DNA of 34,095 nt from JADJOY01 sp046331705 [NCBI: bacterium] (GTDB lineage: Bacteria > JADJOY01). The position numbers were made by a program, and so were the translations under genes. This document shows, piece after piece, positions 1 through 7,739 of this stretch (its first letter is position 1; each line of letters starts with the position of its first letter). The notes beneath the pieces are model-generated. The model made no database searches. It saw only the letters and a program-made list of their open reading frames with translations, and was not told the DNA's origin. The stretch covers positions 1 through 34,095 of the forward strand of contig JAXLQJ010000071.1 of NCBI GenBank assembly GCA_046331705.1. Direction: 5' to 3'.

Positions 1-125
1 TGGTGCGCGAGCCCAACCTGCGGGCACGGATGGCAGCGGCGGCCCGCGAGCGCATGCGGACCGATCTCGCGCGGGGCGGCCTCCTGGAACGCGTCCTCGA
101 CGTCTATCGCCACGCGCGCGCCTGA
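1..125 (+). CDS. C-terminal end of a probable glycosyltransferase (5' truncated)
   Basis: An open frame runs in from the left edge and stops at TGA 123-125, giving about 40 visible residues. The tail is Arg/Ala-rich and ends in a helix of the type LLERVLDVYRHARA. This resembles the last helix of GT4-type glycosyltransferases, where an 'ARMAAAARE' stretch is followed by a 'vY' motif. No catalytic part is visible, so the family is inferred from this tail and from the glycosyltransferase genes downstream. The 86 bases between this stop and the next start hold only a weak 6-bp inverted repeat (167-172/188-193) and no convincing promoter. Confidence 0.45.
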   Translation, partial: VREPNLRARMAAAARERMRTDLARGGLLERVLDVYRHARA

Positions 126-211
126 CGGCAGCGTGGGAGCGCGGCACGCGTGGGCCATGGACCGCCCGGCGGAAACCGATTAGAAACCCGCCGCACGACC
201 GAGTCACGAGC

Positions 212-1084
212 ATGCCGAGCACGATCGATCTGCACCTGCACACCACGCTTTCCGACGGCACGTTGCCGCCGGAAGCGGTGGTCGCGTTGGCGGCCGAGGA
301 AGGCCTGAGCGCCATCAGCCTGACCGATCACGACACCATCCGCTCCCTCGACGCCGGTCGCCGCGCCGCGGATCGCCTCGGCATCGAGTACCTGGCGGGC
401 ACCGAGATCAGCCTGGTCGTGCGGGATTGCTCGGTGCACCTGCTCGTCTATCTCTTCGACGAGTCGAGCCCCATGACGCAGGCCCTCGAGCGTCTGGAGC
501 GAAGTCGCGCCAACCGGTTGCCGCGGCTTCTGGCGCGGCTCGAGAGCCTCGACCTGCCGCTCACCGAGGCGGAGGCCCGGGCGGAGGCGGGCGGCGAGCT
601 GGTGGGGCGTCTGCACATCGCCCACGCGATGTTGCGGAAAGGCTACGTGCGCTCGATCGGCGAGGCATTCGAGCGCTGGCTGAGCCGGGGCCGGCCCGCG
701 CACGTCGAGCGCGATCGCCTGGCGGCGCACGAGGCGATCGAGCTGGCCCACGCCTCGGGCGGGGTGGCGTCGGTGGCGCACCCCGGGCTGATCGGTGCGG
801 ATCTCGAGCAATCGATCGCGGTCGTCGAGGATCTGCTCGCCCTGGGGCTCGATGGCATCGAGGTGTGGCATCCGTCGCACGCGCCCGAGGTCGAGCGACG
901 CCTTCTCGATCTGGCGCGCGCGACCGATCGAGTGGCGACGGGTGGCTCGGATTTCCACGGCGACAAGAAGCCGGGCCTGCGCGTCGGGCGAGGGCGCGGG
1001 GGGATGGCCGTCGCCCACGAGGTGGTCTCCGCGCTGCGGGCACGTCGTGTCGGCCTGGCGCGGGCCGCGGGAGGCGCGTCGTGA
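212..1084 (+). CDS. PHP-domain metal-dependent phosphoesterase (RNase AM / nucleoside bisphosphate phosphatase type)
   Basis: This 290-residue protein carries the full set of PHP-family metal-site motifs: DLHLHT with H8 and H10 followed by D15, TDHDT with D39-H40, GTEIS with E65, an internal LHIAH, VAHPG near residue 190, and a C-terminal GSDFHG. Length and motif order match the YciV/TrpH subfamily (RNase AM), which removes 5' nucleotides or hydrolyses 3',5'-nucleoside bisphosphates, and they do not match histidinol phosphatase. The exact substrate is inferred from the family. It is cytosolic, with no signal peptide or membrane segment. Its stop overlaps the GTG of the next gene (GTGA at 1081-1084), so the two are probably translationally coupled, although no shared function is obvious. 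Confidence 0.85.
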   Translation: MPSTIDLHLHTTLSDGTLPPEAVVALAAEEGLSAISLTDHDTIRSLDAGRRAADRLGIEYLAGTEISLVVRDCSVHLLVYLFDESSPMTQALERLERSRANRLPRLLARLESLDLPLTEAEARAEAGGELVGRLHIAHAMLRKGYVRSIGEAFERWLSRGRPAHVERDRLAAHEAIELAHASGGVASVAHPGLIGADLEQSIAVVEDLLALGLDGIEVWHPSHAPEVERRLLDLARATDRVATGGSDFHGDKKPGLRVGRGRGGMAVAHEVVSALRARRVGLARAAGGAS

Positions 1085-1971
1085 CCGAAGTCGCCGGGGG
1101 GTGGGTGCAACCGCTGGTCGCGTCGATGCGCCCACACCAATGGGTGAAGAACGGGCTCTTGTTCGCCGCCATCGTCTTCGCGCAGAAGCTCGGCGATCCG
1201 CGCCGGGTGCTCACGGTGTGCGTCGCCTTCGCGCTGTGGTGCCTGATGGCGAGCGCCGTCTACCTGTGGAACGACCTCTTCGACCTCGAGGAGGACCGTC
1301 ATCACCCCGAGAAGGCGAGCCGCCCCATCGCGAGCGGTGCCTTGCCCGTGGCGCTGGCGCGCAAGGCTTGCGCGGTGCTGACCGCGGCGGCGCTGGTGGG
1401 TGCCTTCGCGCTCGACGGGCGGTTCGGCGTGGTGATGCTCGTGTATGCGTTCATGAACGTCGCGTACACGATCCGGCTCAAGCACGTGGTGATCCTCGAC
1501 GTCATGACGCTCGCCGCCGGCTTCGTGCTGCGGGCGGTGGGTGGTGGCGTGGTGATCCACGTCGAGGTGTCGCCGTGGTTGGTGATCTGCACGATCCTCT
1601 TGGCGCTCTTCCTGGGCTTCGGCAAGCGTCGCCACGAGCTGGTGCTGCTCGAGGGACGGGCCGCCGAGCACCGCAAGATCCTCGACGAGTACAGCCCTTA
1701 TTTCCTCGACCAGATGATCTCGGTGGTCACCGCATCCACGGTGGTCGCGTATTGCCTCTACACGCTTTCCCCCGAGGTCGCGAGCAAGTTGCACGTGCGG
1801 CACCTCTATCTCACGGTGCCGTTCGTGCTGTACGGGATCTTCCGCTATCTCTACCTGGTGCACCAGAAAGGGCAGGGGGGAAACCCGTCGAAGGTGTTGT
1901 TGACGGACCCCCCCCTCATCACTACGATTGCGCTCTGGTTGCTGACCGCGACGATCATTCTCTACCGCTGA
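1081..1971 (+). CDS. UbiA-family decaprenyl-phosphate phosphoribosyltransferase (DPPR synthase-like)
   Basis: A polytopic membrane protein of 296 residues in the UbiA prenyltransferase superfamily. The first Asp-rich motif lies at residues 64-86 (N64-D65, D68, D72, then HPEK and RPIASG). The second Asp region has LKHVVILD with D140 followed by LAAGFVLR. HPxK and RPIASG are typical of the branch that transfers 5-phosphoribose from PRPP to a polyprenyl phosphate, as in mycobacterial Rv3806c, and not of quinone prenyltransferases. It would supply a lipid-linked pentose donor for glycan assembly. No epimerase of the DprE1/DprE2 type is in view. GTG 1081 is chosen because it overlaps the preceding stop; no nearer ATG precedes the conserved MRPHQW at residue 16. 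Confidence 0.8.
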   Translation: MTEVAGGWVQPLVASMRPHQWVKNGLLFAAIVFAQKLGDPRRVLTVCVAFALWCLMASAVYLWNDLFDLEEDRHHPEKASRPIASGALPVALARKACAVLTAAALVGAFALDGRFGVVMLVYAFMNVAYTIRLKHVVILDVMTLAAGFVLRAVGGGVVIHVEVSPWLVICTILLALFLGFGKRRHELVLLEGRAAEHRKILDEYSPYFLDQMISVVTASTVVAYCLYTLSPEVASKLHVRHLYLTVPFVLYGIFRYLYLVHQKGQGGNPSKVLLTDPPLITTIALWLLTATIILYR

Positions 1972-2053
1972 TCGTCGCCACGAATTCACGTCTCTTCCGA
2001 GCGAGCGAAGCCGGGATCCTGTCGTCGCGTCCTGCAGTGCTTCGCCACACCTC

Positions 2054-2671
2054 ATGAGCGAGCGTCCCGAGCGAAGCGCGACGTCGGCCGCGCCGGTTCC
2101 CGCCACCCGCGCCGTCGGCAAGGACGGCCGCGAGCACCCGAAGCGCGCCGCCGACACCTCGCCGGTGGACGTGGATCAATTGCTCTCCTCCGTGCGTGCT
2201 CGGCTCGAGAGCGGCCGGGACCCCGGCGCGCCATCGGAACCCGCGGCGCCCGCCACCGTCCGTGAGGCGCGAGCCGGCGACGCGCCGCTGCCCGCGGAGG
2301 CGCTGGCGCGGAGCTTCGAGCTCTTGAAGCGCGCGGGCCCACTCGACCCCAAGCTACCCATCCAATCGCATCGCGCGCTCGTCGGGCCGCTCATCGTGGG
2401 CGTGAAGGCGTTGCTGCGACGGCTGCTGTCGCCCGCGTTCTCGGCGCTCTTCGAGCACCAGGCGCGCTTCGACCAAGCCTCGATCGACTACGGCGACGAG
2501 GTCTATCGACGCATCGTCGGCATGGAAGCGGACCTGCGCACGCGACTCGAGCGCGTCGAGGCTCGCCACGCGCTCGAGCTCGAGACGATCGAACGCCGGC
2601 TCGGGCGGCTCGAAAGCCTCGTGAGCGCCCCTGCCGACGCGCCGCCGCCGAGGTCTCGGGACGGCGGATGA
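2054..2671 (+). CDS. Coiled-coil accessory protein of a glycosyltransferase module, unknown function
   Basis: This 205-residue protein is not assignable to a characterised family. Residues 1-85 are Ala/Pro-rich and probably disordered. Residues 105-130 form a basic amphipathic segment (VGVKALLRRLLSPAFSALF). Residues 135-190 are a charged helix rich in Glu/Arg with heptad-like leucines, probably a coiled coil. A similar layout occurs in the protein encoded at 4959-5780, and each sits directly upstream of a GT4 gene. A scaffold or membrane-association role is therefore inferred. The stop overlaps the next start (ATGA at 2668-2671). No good Shine-Dalgarno precedes ATG 2054, so a different start cannot be excluded. 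The 82-base spacer before it shows nothing notable. Confidence 0.7.
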   Translation: MSERPERSATSAAPVPATRAVGKDGREHPKRAADTSPVDVDQLLSSVRARLESGRDPGAPSEPAAPATVREARAGDAPLPAEALARSFELLKRAGPLDPKLPIQSHRALVGPLIVGVKALLRRLLSPAFSALFEHQARFDQASIDYGDEVYRRIVGMEADLRTRLERVEARHALELETIERRLGRLESLVSAPADAPPPRSRDGG

Positions 2672-4959
2672 CCACGCCCGTTCCGATCCACCAATTCCTT
2701 CCCACGCTCAACCCGGGCGACGCCATCGGGAACGTGACGCGCGCGATGCGCGACGCGATGCGCGCGCTCGGGCACCCCTCGGAGATCTTCGCCGAGAACG
2801 TGGACCCCTCGCTCACCGGCGAGGCCCATCGCTATCAGGACTATCCGCACTTCGAGGATCCGCGAAACGTGATCCTCTACCACTACAGCGTGGCGTCGGT
2901 GCTGAGCGAGTTCCTACGGCTCACCTGGGAGCGCAAGGTCCTCATCTACCACAACGTGACGCCGCCGCATTTCTACGACGGGCTCGAGCCGCACATTCGC
3001 GCGGTGCTTTCCCGCAGCGAGGACGAGCTCAAGAGCCTCGTCCCCGTGACCGACCTGGCGGTCGGCGACTCGGGCTTCAACTGCGCCGAGCTCGAGCGCT
3101 TCGGCTTCCGCGACCCGCAGGTGCTGCCGATTCTCCTCGACCTGCACAAGCTCGAGCGCGAGATGGACGGCGACACGCTCATCGACGAGTCGGGCGCCGA
3201 GCACCGCATCCTGTTCGTGGGCAAGCTCGGACCGAACAAGCGGTTCGAGGACCTCATGGTGTGCTTCGAGCACTACCGGCGCACCCGCGACCCCAAGGCC
3301 AAGCTGGTGTTGATCGGTGGCTCGTTCAGCCCGCTCTACGAGGAGCGGCTGCGCGCGCTCAAGCACAAGCTCGGCCCCGACTCGATCGTGCTCAAGGGCG
3401 CCGTCTCCCAAGGAGTGCTGAACGCCTATTACCGCAAGGCCGCGCTCTTTCTCTGTCTCAGCGATCACGAGGGCTACTGCGTGCCGCTGGTCGAGTGCAT
3501 GTACCTCGGCCTGCCGGTGGTGGCGTATCGCCACCCCGGCGTCGAGTGGACGCTCGGTGGCAGCGGCGTGCTCCTCGACCGCAAGGATCCCGAGACCGTG
3601 GCGGCCGCGATGGAGCACGTGCTCACCGATGCCGCGTTTCGCAAGCAGGTGGTGGACGGCCAGAAGAAGCGCCTCGAGGAGCTCTCGCCCACGCGGGTCA
3701 AGGCGCGGCTCGCCGAGATCCTGGATCGCGTGCTGGCGCTGCCCGTGCGCAAGCCCAGGATCGCGTTCGTGGTCCAGCGCTACGGTGCCGAGGTGAGCGG
3801 CGGTAGCGAGGCGCATTGCCGGCTGGTCGCCGAGCATCTGCGCGACAAGGCCGAGGTCGAGGTGCTCACCACCACCGCGCTCGACTACGAGACCTGGCGC
3901 GATCACTTTCCCGCGGGTCCCGCGGAGGTGAACGGCGTGCGCGTGGAGCGCTTCCCGGTGCTGGCGACCCGAGAGTTGGCAAGCTTCTCGGTGCAGAGCG
4001 AGCGGTTCTTCGCGGAGCCGGTGCGAACCATCGCGGACGAGGCGCGCTGGATCGTGGAGCAGGGCCCGTTCGCCCCGGCGCTGGTGGATGCCGTCAGCGA
4101 GCGCTTCGATCGCGTCGACGCCTTCGTCTTCTTCACGTACCTCTACTACCCGACGGTCCTGGGGCTCTTGCGCGCCGGGCACAAGGGCTTGCTCGTCCCC
4201 ACCGCCCACGACGAGGTGCCGTTTCACTTCCGCGCCGTCCAGACCGCGCTCAAGCGCGCGGCGGGGATGATCTTCAACACCGAGGAAGAGCGCGCGCTGA
4301 TCGAAGGCACACAGGGCGGCGCACGCGGGATCGGGATCATCACGGGTGTCGGGATCGAGGAGCCCGAGGGCTACTCGGCGGCGCGGTTTCGCGAGCGCAC
4401 CGGCATCGAGCGGCCGTTTCTGCTCTACGTGGGGCGGATCAGCGCCGCGAAGGGATGTCTGCAGATCCTCGACTTCTACTCGGTCATGCGCGCGAGCTGG
4501 CCCGAGGCACCGGAGCTGGTGTTCATCGGCAAGGGCGACATCGATCTCGAGGGTCGTCCCGGAGTGCACGCCTTGGGCTTCGTCCAGGAGGAGCGCGAGA
4601 AGTTCGATGCCCTCGCCGCGGCGATTGCGCTGGTGAATCCGTCGCCGATGGAAAGCCTGTCGATGGTGCTCCTGGAAGCGTGGTTGGCGGGCACGCCCAC
4701 GCTCGCCAACGCCGCGTGTCCAGCCCTCGTCGGCCAGAGTCGCCGCTCGAAGGCGGGGCTCTGGTACGGCTCGTACGAGGAGTTCGAGGCATTGGTGCGC
4801 TTGCTGGCCGGCGACGCGGAGCTGCGCGCGCGCCTCGGCCGCGCGGGTCGCGAGTTCGTTCGCGGCCACTACCACTGGGACCTGATCGTCCACAAATACC
4901 TGGTGGCGCTGCGCTACCTCGCGCTCGACGCGCGGGCGCCCGCGGCGGAGGCGGCGTGA
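2668..4959 (+). CDS. Bifunctional two-domain GT4 glycosyltransferase
   Basis: A 763-residue protein with two complete group-1 (GT4, GT-B fold) glycosyltransferase units. Unit 1 spans about residues 1-358, with a donor-side FVGKLGPNKRF near 183 and an EX7E motif at E268/E276 (HEGYCVPLVE). Unit 2 spans about residues 364-750, with VQRYGAEVSGG at its N-terminus, LLYVGRISAAKG, and EX7E at E662/E670. Both EX7E motifs are intact, so both units are probably active and could add two sugars in succession to a lipid-linked or surface glycan. Unit 2 is clearly paralogous to the single-domain enzyme at 5777-6985. The gene overlaps both neighbours by a few bases (ATGA upstream, TGATG downstream). Donor and acceptor sugars cannot be read from sequence. 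Confidence 0.88.
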   Translation: MTTPVPIHQFLPTLNPGDAIGNVTRAMRDAMRALGHPSEIFAENVDPSLTGEAHRYQDYPHFEDPRNVILYHYSVASVLSEFLRLTWERKVLIYHNVTPPHFYDGLEPHIRAVLSRSEDELKSLVPVTDLAVGDSGFNCAELERFGFRDPQVLPILLDLHKLEREMDGDTLIDESGAEHRILFVGKLGPNKRFEDLMVCFEHYRRTRDPKAKLVLIGGSFSPLYEERLRALKHKLGPDSIVLKGAVSQGVLNAYYRKAALFLCLSDHEGYCVPLVECMYLGLPVVAYRHPGVEWTLGGSGVLLDRKDPETVAAAMEHVLTDAAFRKQVVDGQKKRLEELSPTRVKARLAEILDRVLALPVRKPRIAFVVQRYGAEVSGGSEAHCRLVAEHLRDKAEVEVLTTTALDYETWRDHFPAGPAEVNGVRVERFPVLATRELASFSVQSERFFAEPVRTIADEARWIVEQGPFAPALVDAVSERFDRVDAFVFFTYLYYPTVLGLLRAGHKGLLVPTAHDEVPFHFRAVQTALKRAAGMIFNTEEERALIEGTQGGARGIGIITGVGIEEPEGYSAARFRERTGIERPFLLYVGRISAAKGCLQILDFYSVMRASWPEAPELVFIGKGDIDLEGRPGVHALGFVQEEREKFDALAAAIALVNPSPMESLSMVLLEAWLAGTPTLANAACPALVGQSRRSKAGLWYGSYEEFEALVRLLAGDAELRARLGRAGREFVRGHYHWDLIVHKYLVALRYLALDARAPAAEAA

Positions 4960-5780
4960 TGAGCGAAGCGGAACCGGTCCAGCTCACGTCCCTCGACGAA
5001 TCCTTCGACGAGGCCATGAAGGCGCTGCTCGGTGGGCTCGACGTGCGCGCCGTCACCACGGCCAAGGTGGGCGAGCCGCCCGCCGCCGCGAAGCTCGACC
5101 GAGTCTTCGCGTATCTGCGCTCCACGTTCGGCCTCACGGCGCTCGGCGGCGAGGTGCCGAGCGCGCCGGCGCACACGAGCGGCGTCGGCGGATGGATTCG
5201 CCGCCTGGCCCGGCGGCTGTTCGTGTCCCGCACCTACCACGCGACGCTGGTGACGGCGCTCGGCGAGCTCGCGGCGCGACAGAGTGCAAGCGAGCAGCGC
5301 CTCGAGGCGCTCGCGGCGGCTCAGAGCCTCGCGAACGAGCGCTCGGCGCGCGTCCTCTTCCGGCTCTGGGGCGACTACAACCACCTGGTGCGGGTGGTGC
5401 TGAATCACCACGTCAACGAGGTGTTCCAGGCGTTCCAACGGCATTTCCAGGCCTTCGAGGGACACCACACCGCGTTCGAGAAGCACTTCGCGGCGTTCGA
5501 GAAGCACTTTCACGCCTTCGAGGGACATCACGGCGCGTTCGAGAAGAACTTTCAGGCGTTCCAGGATCACTTTGCCCAGCAGGCGGCCACCGTCGCCGAG
5601 CTGACCGAGGCGCTGCGCAAGCTCGAGCACGCGGTTCACCGGATCGAAGGCCCCCACGACGAGCTGGTGCGCTCGGTGAGCGAGCTGCTCGCGGCGCGCG
5701 TGCGGGAAGAGGCGCTGGCGCGGCGCCTCGAGGCGCTGGAGGACGCGCGACGCGGCGGGGAGTCGCCGACGCCGTCGTGA
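4959..5780 (+). CDS. Coiled-coil accessory protein with seven Phe/His heptad repeats, unknown function
   Basis: A 273-residue protein lying between two glycosyltransferase genes and overlapping both (TGATG 4957-4961, GTGA 5777-5780). Residues 75-125 hold a basic amphipathic helix (WIRRLARRLF) and a predicted coiled coil, like the protein encoded at 2054. Residues 156-204 are seven perfect-length heptads of the form FxAFExH, in which Phe occurs at positions 1 and 4 and His at 7. Residues 205-273 return to a Glu/Arg/Leu coiled coil. No catalytic motif is visible. It is inferred to organise or anchor the neighbouring glycosyltransferases; an aromatic coiled-coil core or metal binding through the histidines are alternatives. 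The reading frame is secured by both overlaps. Confidence 0.75.
   Translation: MSEAEPVQLTSLDESFDEAMKALLGGLDVRAVTTAKVGEPPAAAKLDRVFAYLRSTFGLTALGGEVPSAPAHTSGVGGWIRRLARRLFVSRTYHATLVTALGELAARQSASEQRLEALAAAQSLANERSARVLFRLWGDYNHLVRVVLNHHVNEVFQAFQRHFQAFEGHHTAFEKHFAAFEKHFHAFEGHHGAFEKNFQAFQDHFAQQAATVAELTEALRKLEHAVHRIEGPHDELVRSVSELLAARVREEALARRLEALEDARRGGESPTPS
5424..5570 (+). repeat. Seven tandem 21-bp repeats encoding Phe/His heptads
   Basis: Seven consecutive in-frame 21-base units encode FQAFQRH, FQAFEGH, HTAFEKH, FAAFEKH, FHAFEGH, HGAFEKN and FQAFQDH. Units 2 and 5, 3 and 6, and 4 and 7 resemble one another most, which indicates a 63-base higher-order period. The nucleotide copies are diverged (ttc/ttt and cac/cat vary), so the array is not a recent slippage product. 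Unit length equals one coiled-coil heptad exactly. Confidence 0.9.
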
Positions 5781-6985
5781 GGATCGGCGCGATCGTCCAG
5801 CGCTACGGCACCCGGGTTGCCGGCGGCGCGGAACGGCTCGCCCGCGAGGTCTGCACGCGGCTCGCGGCTCGCGATCCGGTCACCGTCTTCACGACCACCG
5901 CCCTCGATTACCTGACCTGGCGAAACGCCTTCGCGCCTGGCGTCGAGACCCTCGACGGCGTGGAGGTGCGGCGTTTCCCGGTGGCGCACGAGCGCGACGC
6001 TGCCGAGTTCCGGGCACGCAGCGCTGCACTCTTCGCCGGTCCCGCGACCCTCGACGACGAGCTCGCCTGGATTCGCTCGCAGGGACCCGACTCGCCCGCG
6101 CTCTACGCGGCGGTGGCGCGCTCGCGTGACGACTTCGACGCCTGGCTGGTGTTCACGTACCTCTACTCGCCGACGGTCTTCGGCCTGGCCGAGCTCGGGA
6201 CGCGCGCGGTGTTGGTGCCGCTCGCCCACAACGAGGCGCCGCTCTACCTGCGAATCTTCAAGAACGCGTTTCGCCTGCCAGGCCAGCTCCTCTTCCAAAC
6301 TCCCGAGGAGCGCGACCTGGTGGAACGCGTGGTGCCGCGCTCGCGAGTCGCTGGCGAGGTGGTGGGCTACGGCGTCGACGCGCGCGCAGGCGACGGCGAT
6401 TGGCCCTGGCCGCGCTCGGTTCCCGAGGGTCAGCGCTACGCGCTCTACCTGGGTCGGCTCGATCCCTCGAAGGGAGTCGGCGTGCTGGTCGAGCAGTTCC
6501 GCGCGTTTCGCGAGCGGCGCGGACCGGCCCTCGCGTTGGTGCTGGCGGGCGAGGTCGCCATGGAGCTGGCGGAGGTCGAAGGCGTGGTTCGACCGGGCTT
6601 CGTATCGGAGGAGGAGCGGGAGCGCTTGCTCGCCCACGCGGAGGTGATCGTGCAGCCGTCGCGCTTCGAGAGCTTGTCGATCGTCGCGCTGGAAGCGTGG
6701 TCGCACGGGCGGCCGGTGCTCGCGTCGAGCGGCTCGGACGTGCTGGTGGGGCAGATCGAACGCAGCGGCGGCGGCTTCGTCTACGCGGACGGCGACGAGC
6801 TCGCGGCGCTTCTCGATCGGCTCCTTGCCGCCGACGCGGCGTTCGCGCGCGCCGGCGGCGCCGGCCAGCATTACGTGCGGGCCACGTGCTCCTGGGACGT
6901 CGTGATCGATCGCTATCGGGCCGCCCTCGAGCACGTCGCGGCGCGTTCGGCGCGCAGCGGGCGGGAAGGCGGGCGAGAAAATTGA
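5777..6985 (+). CDS. GT4-family glycosyltransferase
   Basis: A 402-residue single-domain GT-B glycosyltransferase. The N-terminus reads IGAIVQRYGTRVAGGAE, the donor-domain entry is LYLGRLDPSKG, and the EX7E motif is E298/E306 (ESLSIVALE). It matches the second half of the 763-residue protein along its whole length, for example TTTALDYxTWR and FTYLYxPTV in the acceptor domain, so the two arose by duplication. It probably adds a sugar to the same glycan. GTG 5777 overlaps the preceding stop and is the natural start, since the conserved IGAIVQRY begins at residue 3. The stop at 6983-6985 coincides with the -35 box of a candidate promoter for the pyr operon. Confidence 0.87.
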   Translation: MRIGAIVQRYGTRVAGGAERLAREVCTRLAARDPVTVFTTTALDYLTWRNAFAPGVETLDGVEVRRFPVAHERDAAEFRARSAALFAGPATLDDELAWIRSQGPDSPALYAAVARSRDDFDAWLVFTYLYSPTVFGLAELGTRAVLVPLAHNEAPLYLRIFKNAFRLPGQLLFQTPEERDLVERVVPRSRVAGEVVGYGVDARAGDGDWPWPRSVPEGQRYALYLGRLDPSKGVGVLVEQFRAFRERRGPALALVLAGEVAMELAEVEGVVRPGFVSEEERERLLAHAEVIVQPSRFESLSIVALEAWSHGRPVLASSGSDVLVGQIERSGGGFVYADGDELAALLDRLLAADAAFARAGGAGQHYVRATCSWDVVIDRYRAALEHVAARSARSGREGGREN

Positions 6986-7010
6986 CGACCACCGGGACGG
7001 ATGGTAGATA
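6982..7010 (+). promoter_or_regulatory. Candidate sigma70-type promoter of the pyr operon
   Basis: TTGACG at 6982-6987 (five of six consensus -35 bases) is followed after exactly 17 bases by TAGATA at 7005-7010, a weaker -10. Transcription would begin near 7016-7018 and give a leader of about 115 bases before pyrR. The -35 box overlaps the stop codon of the glycosyltransferase gene. Confidence 0.5.
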
Positions 7011-7023
7011 GCGCGCGGCATCA

Positions 7024-7041
7024 CACCGGAGGCGCCCGGTG
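7024..7041 (+). promoter_or_regulatory. Leader stem-loop upstream of the pyr attenuator
   Basis: CACCGG (7024-7029) and CCGGTG (7036-7041) form a 6-bp perfect stem with loop AGGCGC. It is the first structure in the predicted pyr leader. GAGGC at 7029-7033 recalls part of the PyrR recognition consensus, but the rest of that consensus is absent, so PyrR binding here is only a possibility. Confidence 0.4.
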
Positions 7042-7070
7042 CTCGGGTTCGCCGCGCGGGTTTCGGCCCG

Positions 7071-7105
7071 ACCTCGCTTCCCTTCGGGGAAGGAGGTTTT
7101 TTTTT
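7071..7105 (+). terminator. Intrinsic terminator, probable attenuator of pyrRBC-carAB
   Basis: ACCTC-(bulged G)-CTTCCC at 7071-7082 pairs with GGGAAG-GAGGT at 7087-7097 around a UUCG tetraloop closed by C-G, and eight further T residues follow (T run 7097-7105). This is a textbook Rho-independent terminator. It lies after the candidate pyr promoter and 29 bases before pyrR, so it probably acts as an attenuator as well as ending read-through from the glycan genes. CGGG at 7044-7047 or 7057-7060 could pair with CCCG at 7067-7070 as part of an antiterminator. Confidence 0.85.
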
Positions 7106-7133
7106 AACCTGAGTGCCGTCTGAGCAGGGACGG

Positions 7134-7739
7134 ATGACCGAGACCAACCCCAAGCGGCGGCGCATGCCGACGGGCTACCGAATCGCCCGCACGCTCGTGG
7201 ATTCGCGTGGGATCGAGGCAGCCCTCGATGCGCTCGCGAGCCAGATCCGCGGACGAAACCCGGAGCCGGGGCGGTTGGCGCTGATCGGCGTGCGGCGCGG
7301 CGGCGTCCACCTCGCGCAGCGGCTGGCGAGACGCCTGAGCACGCCCGGGCACGAGGTCCCCATCGGCGTCGTCGACATCACGCTCTACCGCGACGACCTG
7401 GATCGCGTGGGCGCGAACCCGATCGTCGGCCCGACCGAGATCCCGTTCGAGATCGAAGGCATCACGGTGGTGCTGGTCGACGACGTGCTCTACACCGGCC
7501 GCACCATCCGCGCCGCGCTCGACGCGCTGCTGGATTACGGTCGTCCGCGCTGCGTGCAGCTCGCGGTGCTGGTCGACCGCGGCCATCGCGAGCTTCCGAT
7601 CCAGGCGGACTACGTGGGACAGCGCATCGAGACCCGCCCGGACGAGCAGGTCGAGGTGCTGCTCGTGGAGGAGGGCGGCGACGACAGCGCCGTGCTGCTC
7701 GAGCGGCAGCCGGGTGCGGGGGGCGCGGGCCATGCGTGA
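7134..7739 (+). CDS. pyrR: PyrR: bifunctional pyr regulator / uracil phosphoribosyltransferase
   Basis: A 201-residue type I phosphoribosyltransferase. The PRPP loop VLVDDVLYTGRT (D116-D117) matches the PyrR subfamily, as do GVRRGG near residue 48 and the DITLYRDD strand. In Firmicutes PyrR binds pyr mRNA leaders in response to UMP and also makes UMP from uracil and PRPP. Its position as first gene behind an intrinsic terminator supports a regulatory role here, though many proteobacterial PyrR proteins keep only a minor enzymatic activity. ATG 7134 is preceded closely by AGGGA (7126-7130). A GTG at 7113 in the same frame would add seven unconserved residues and is less likely. Its last eight bases overlap pyrB. 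Confidence 0.93.
   Translation: MTETNPKRRRMPTGYRIARTLVDSRGIEAALDALASQIRGRNPEPGRLALIGVRRGGVHLAQRLARRLSTPGHEVPIGVVDITLYRDDLDRVGANPIVGPTEIPFEIEGITVVLVDDVLYTGRTIRAALDALLDYGRPRCVQLAVLVDRGHRELPIQADYVGQRIETRPDEQVEVLLVEEGGDDSAVLLERQPGAGGAGHA

Noticed and set aside
104-1135. Long minus-strand frames antisense to the PHP and UbiA genes, and many similar long frames elsewhere on both strands
   Set aside because: Products are Arg/His/Gln/Leu-biased low-complexity sequences antisense to or out of frame with well-supported genes, as expected from G/C-biased third positions.
5424-5570. The 21-base repeats as a CRISPR array or non-coding satellite
   Set aside because: The units are contiguous with no spacers, exactly in frame, and diverged at synonymous positions within a coding region.
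7001-7123. A 40-codon open frame (start MVDSARHH) running through the pyr terminator, with Phe codons at the U tract, reminiscent of the E. coli pyrBI leader peptide
   Set aside because: Its ATG lies upstream of the transcription start implied by the best promoter and has no ribosome binding site. The Phe codons follow simply from the T run. A different promoter would revive it.
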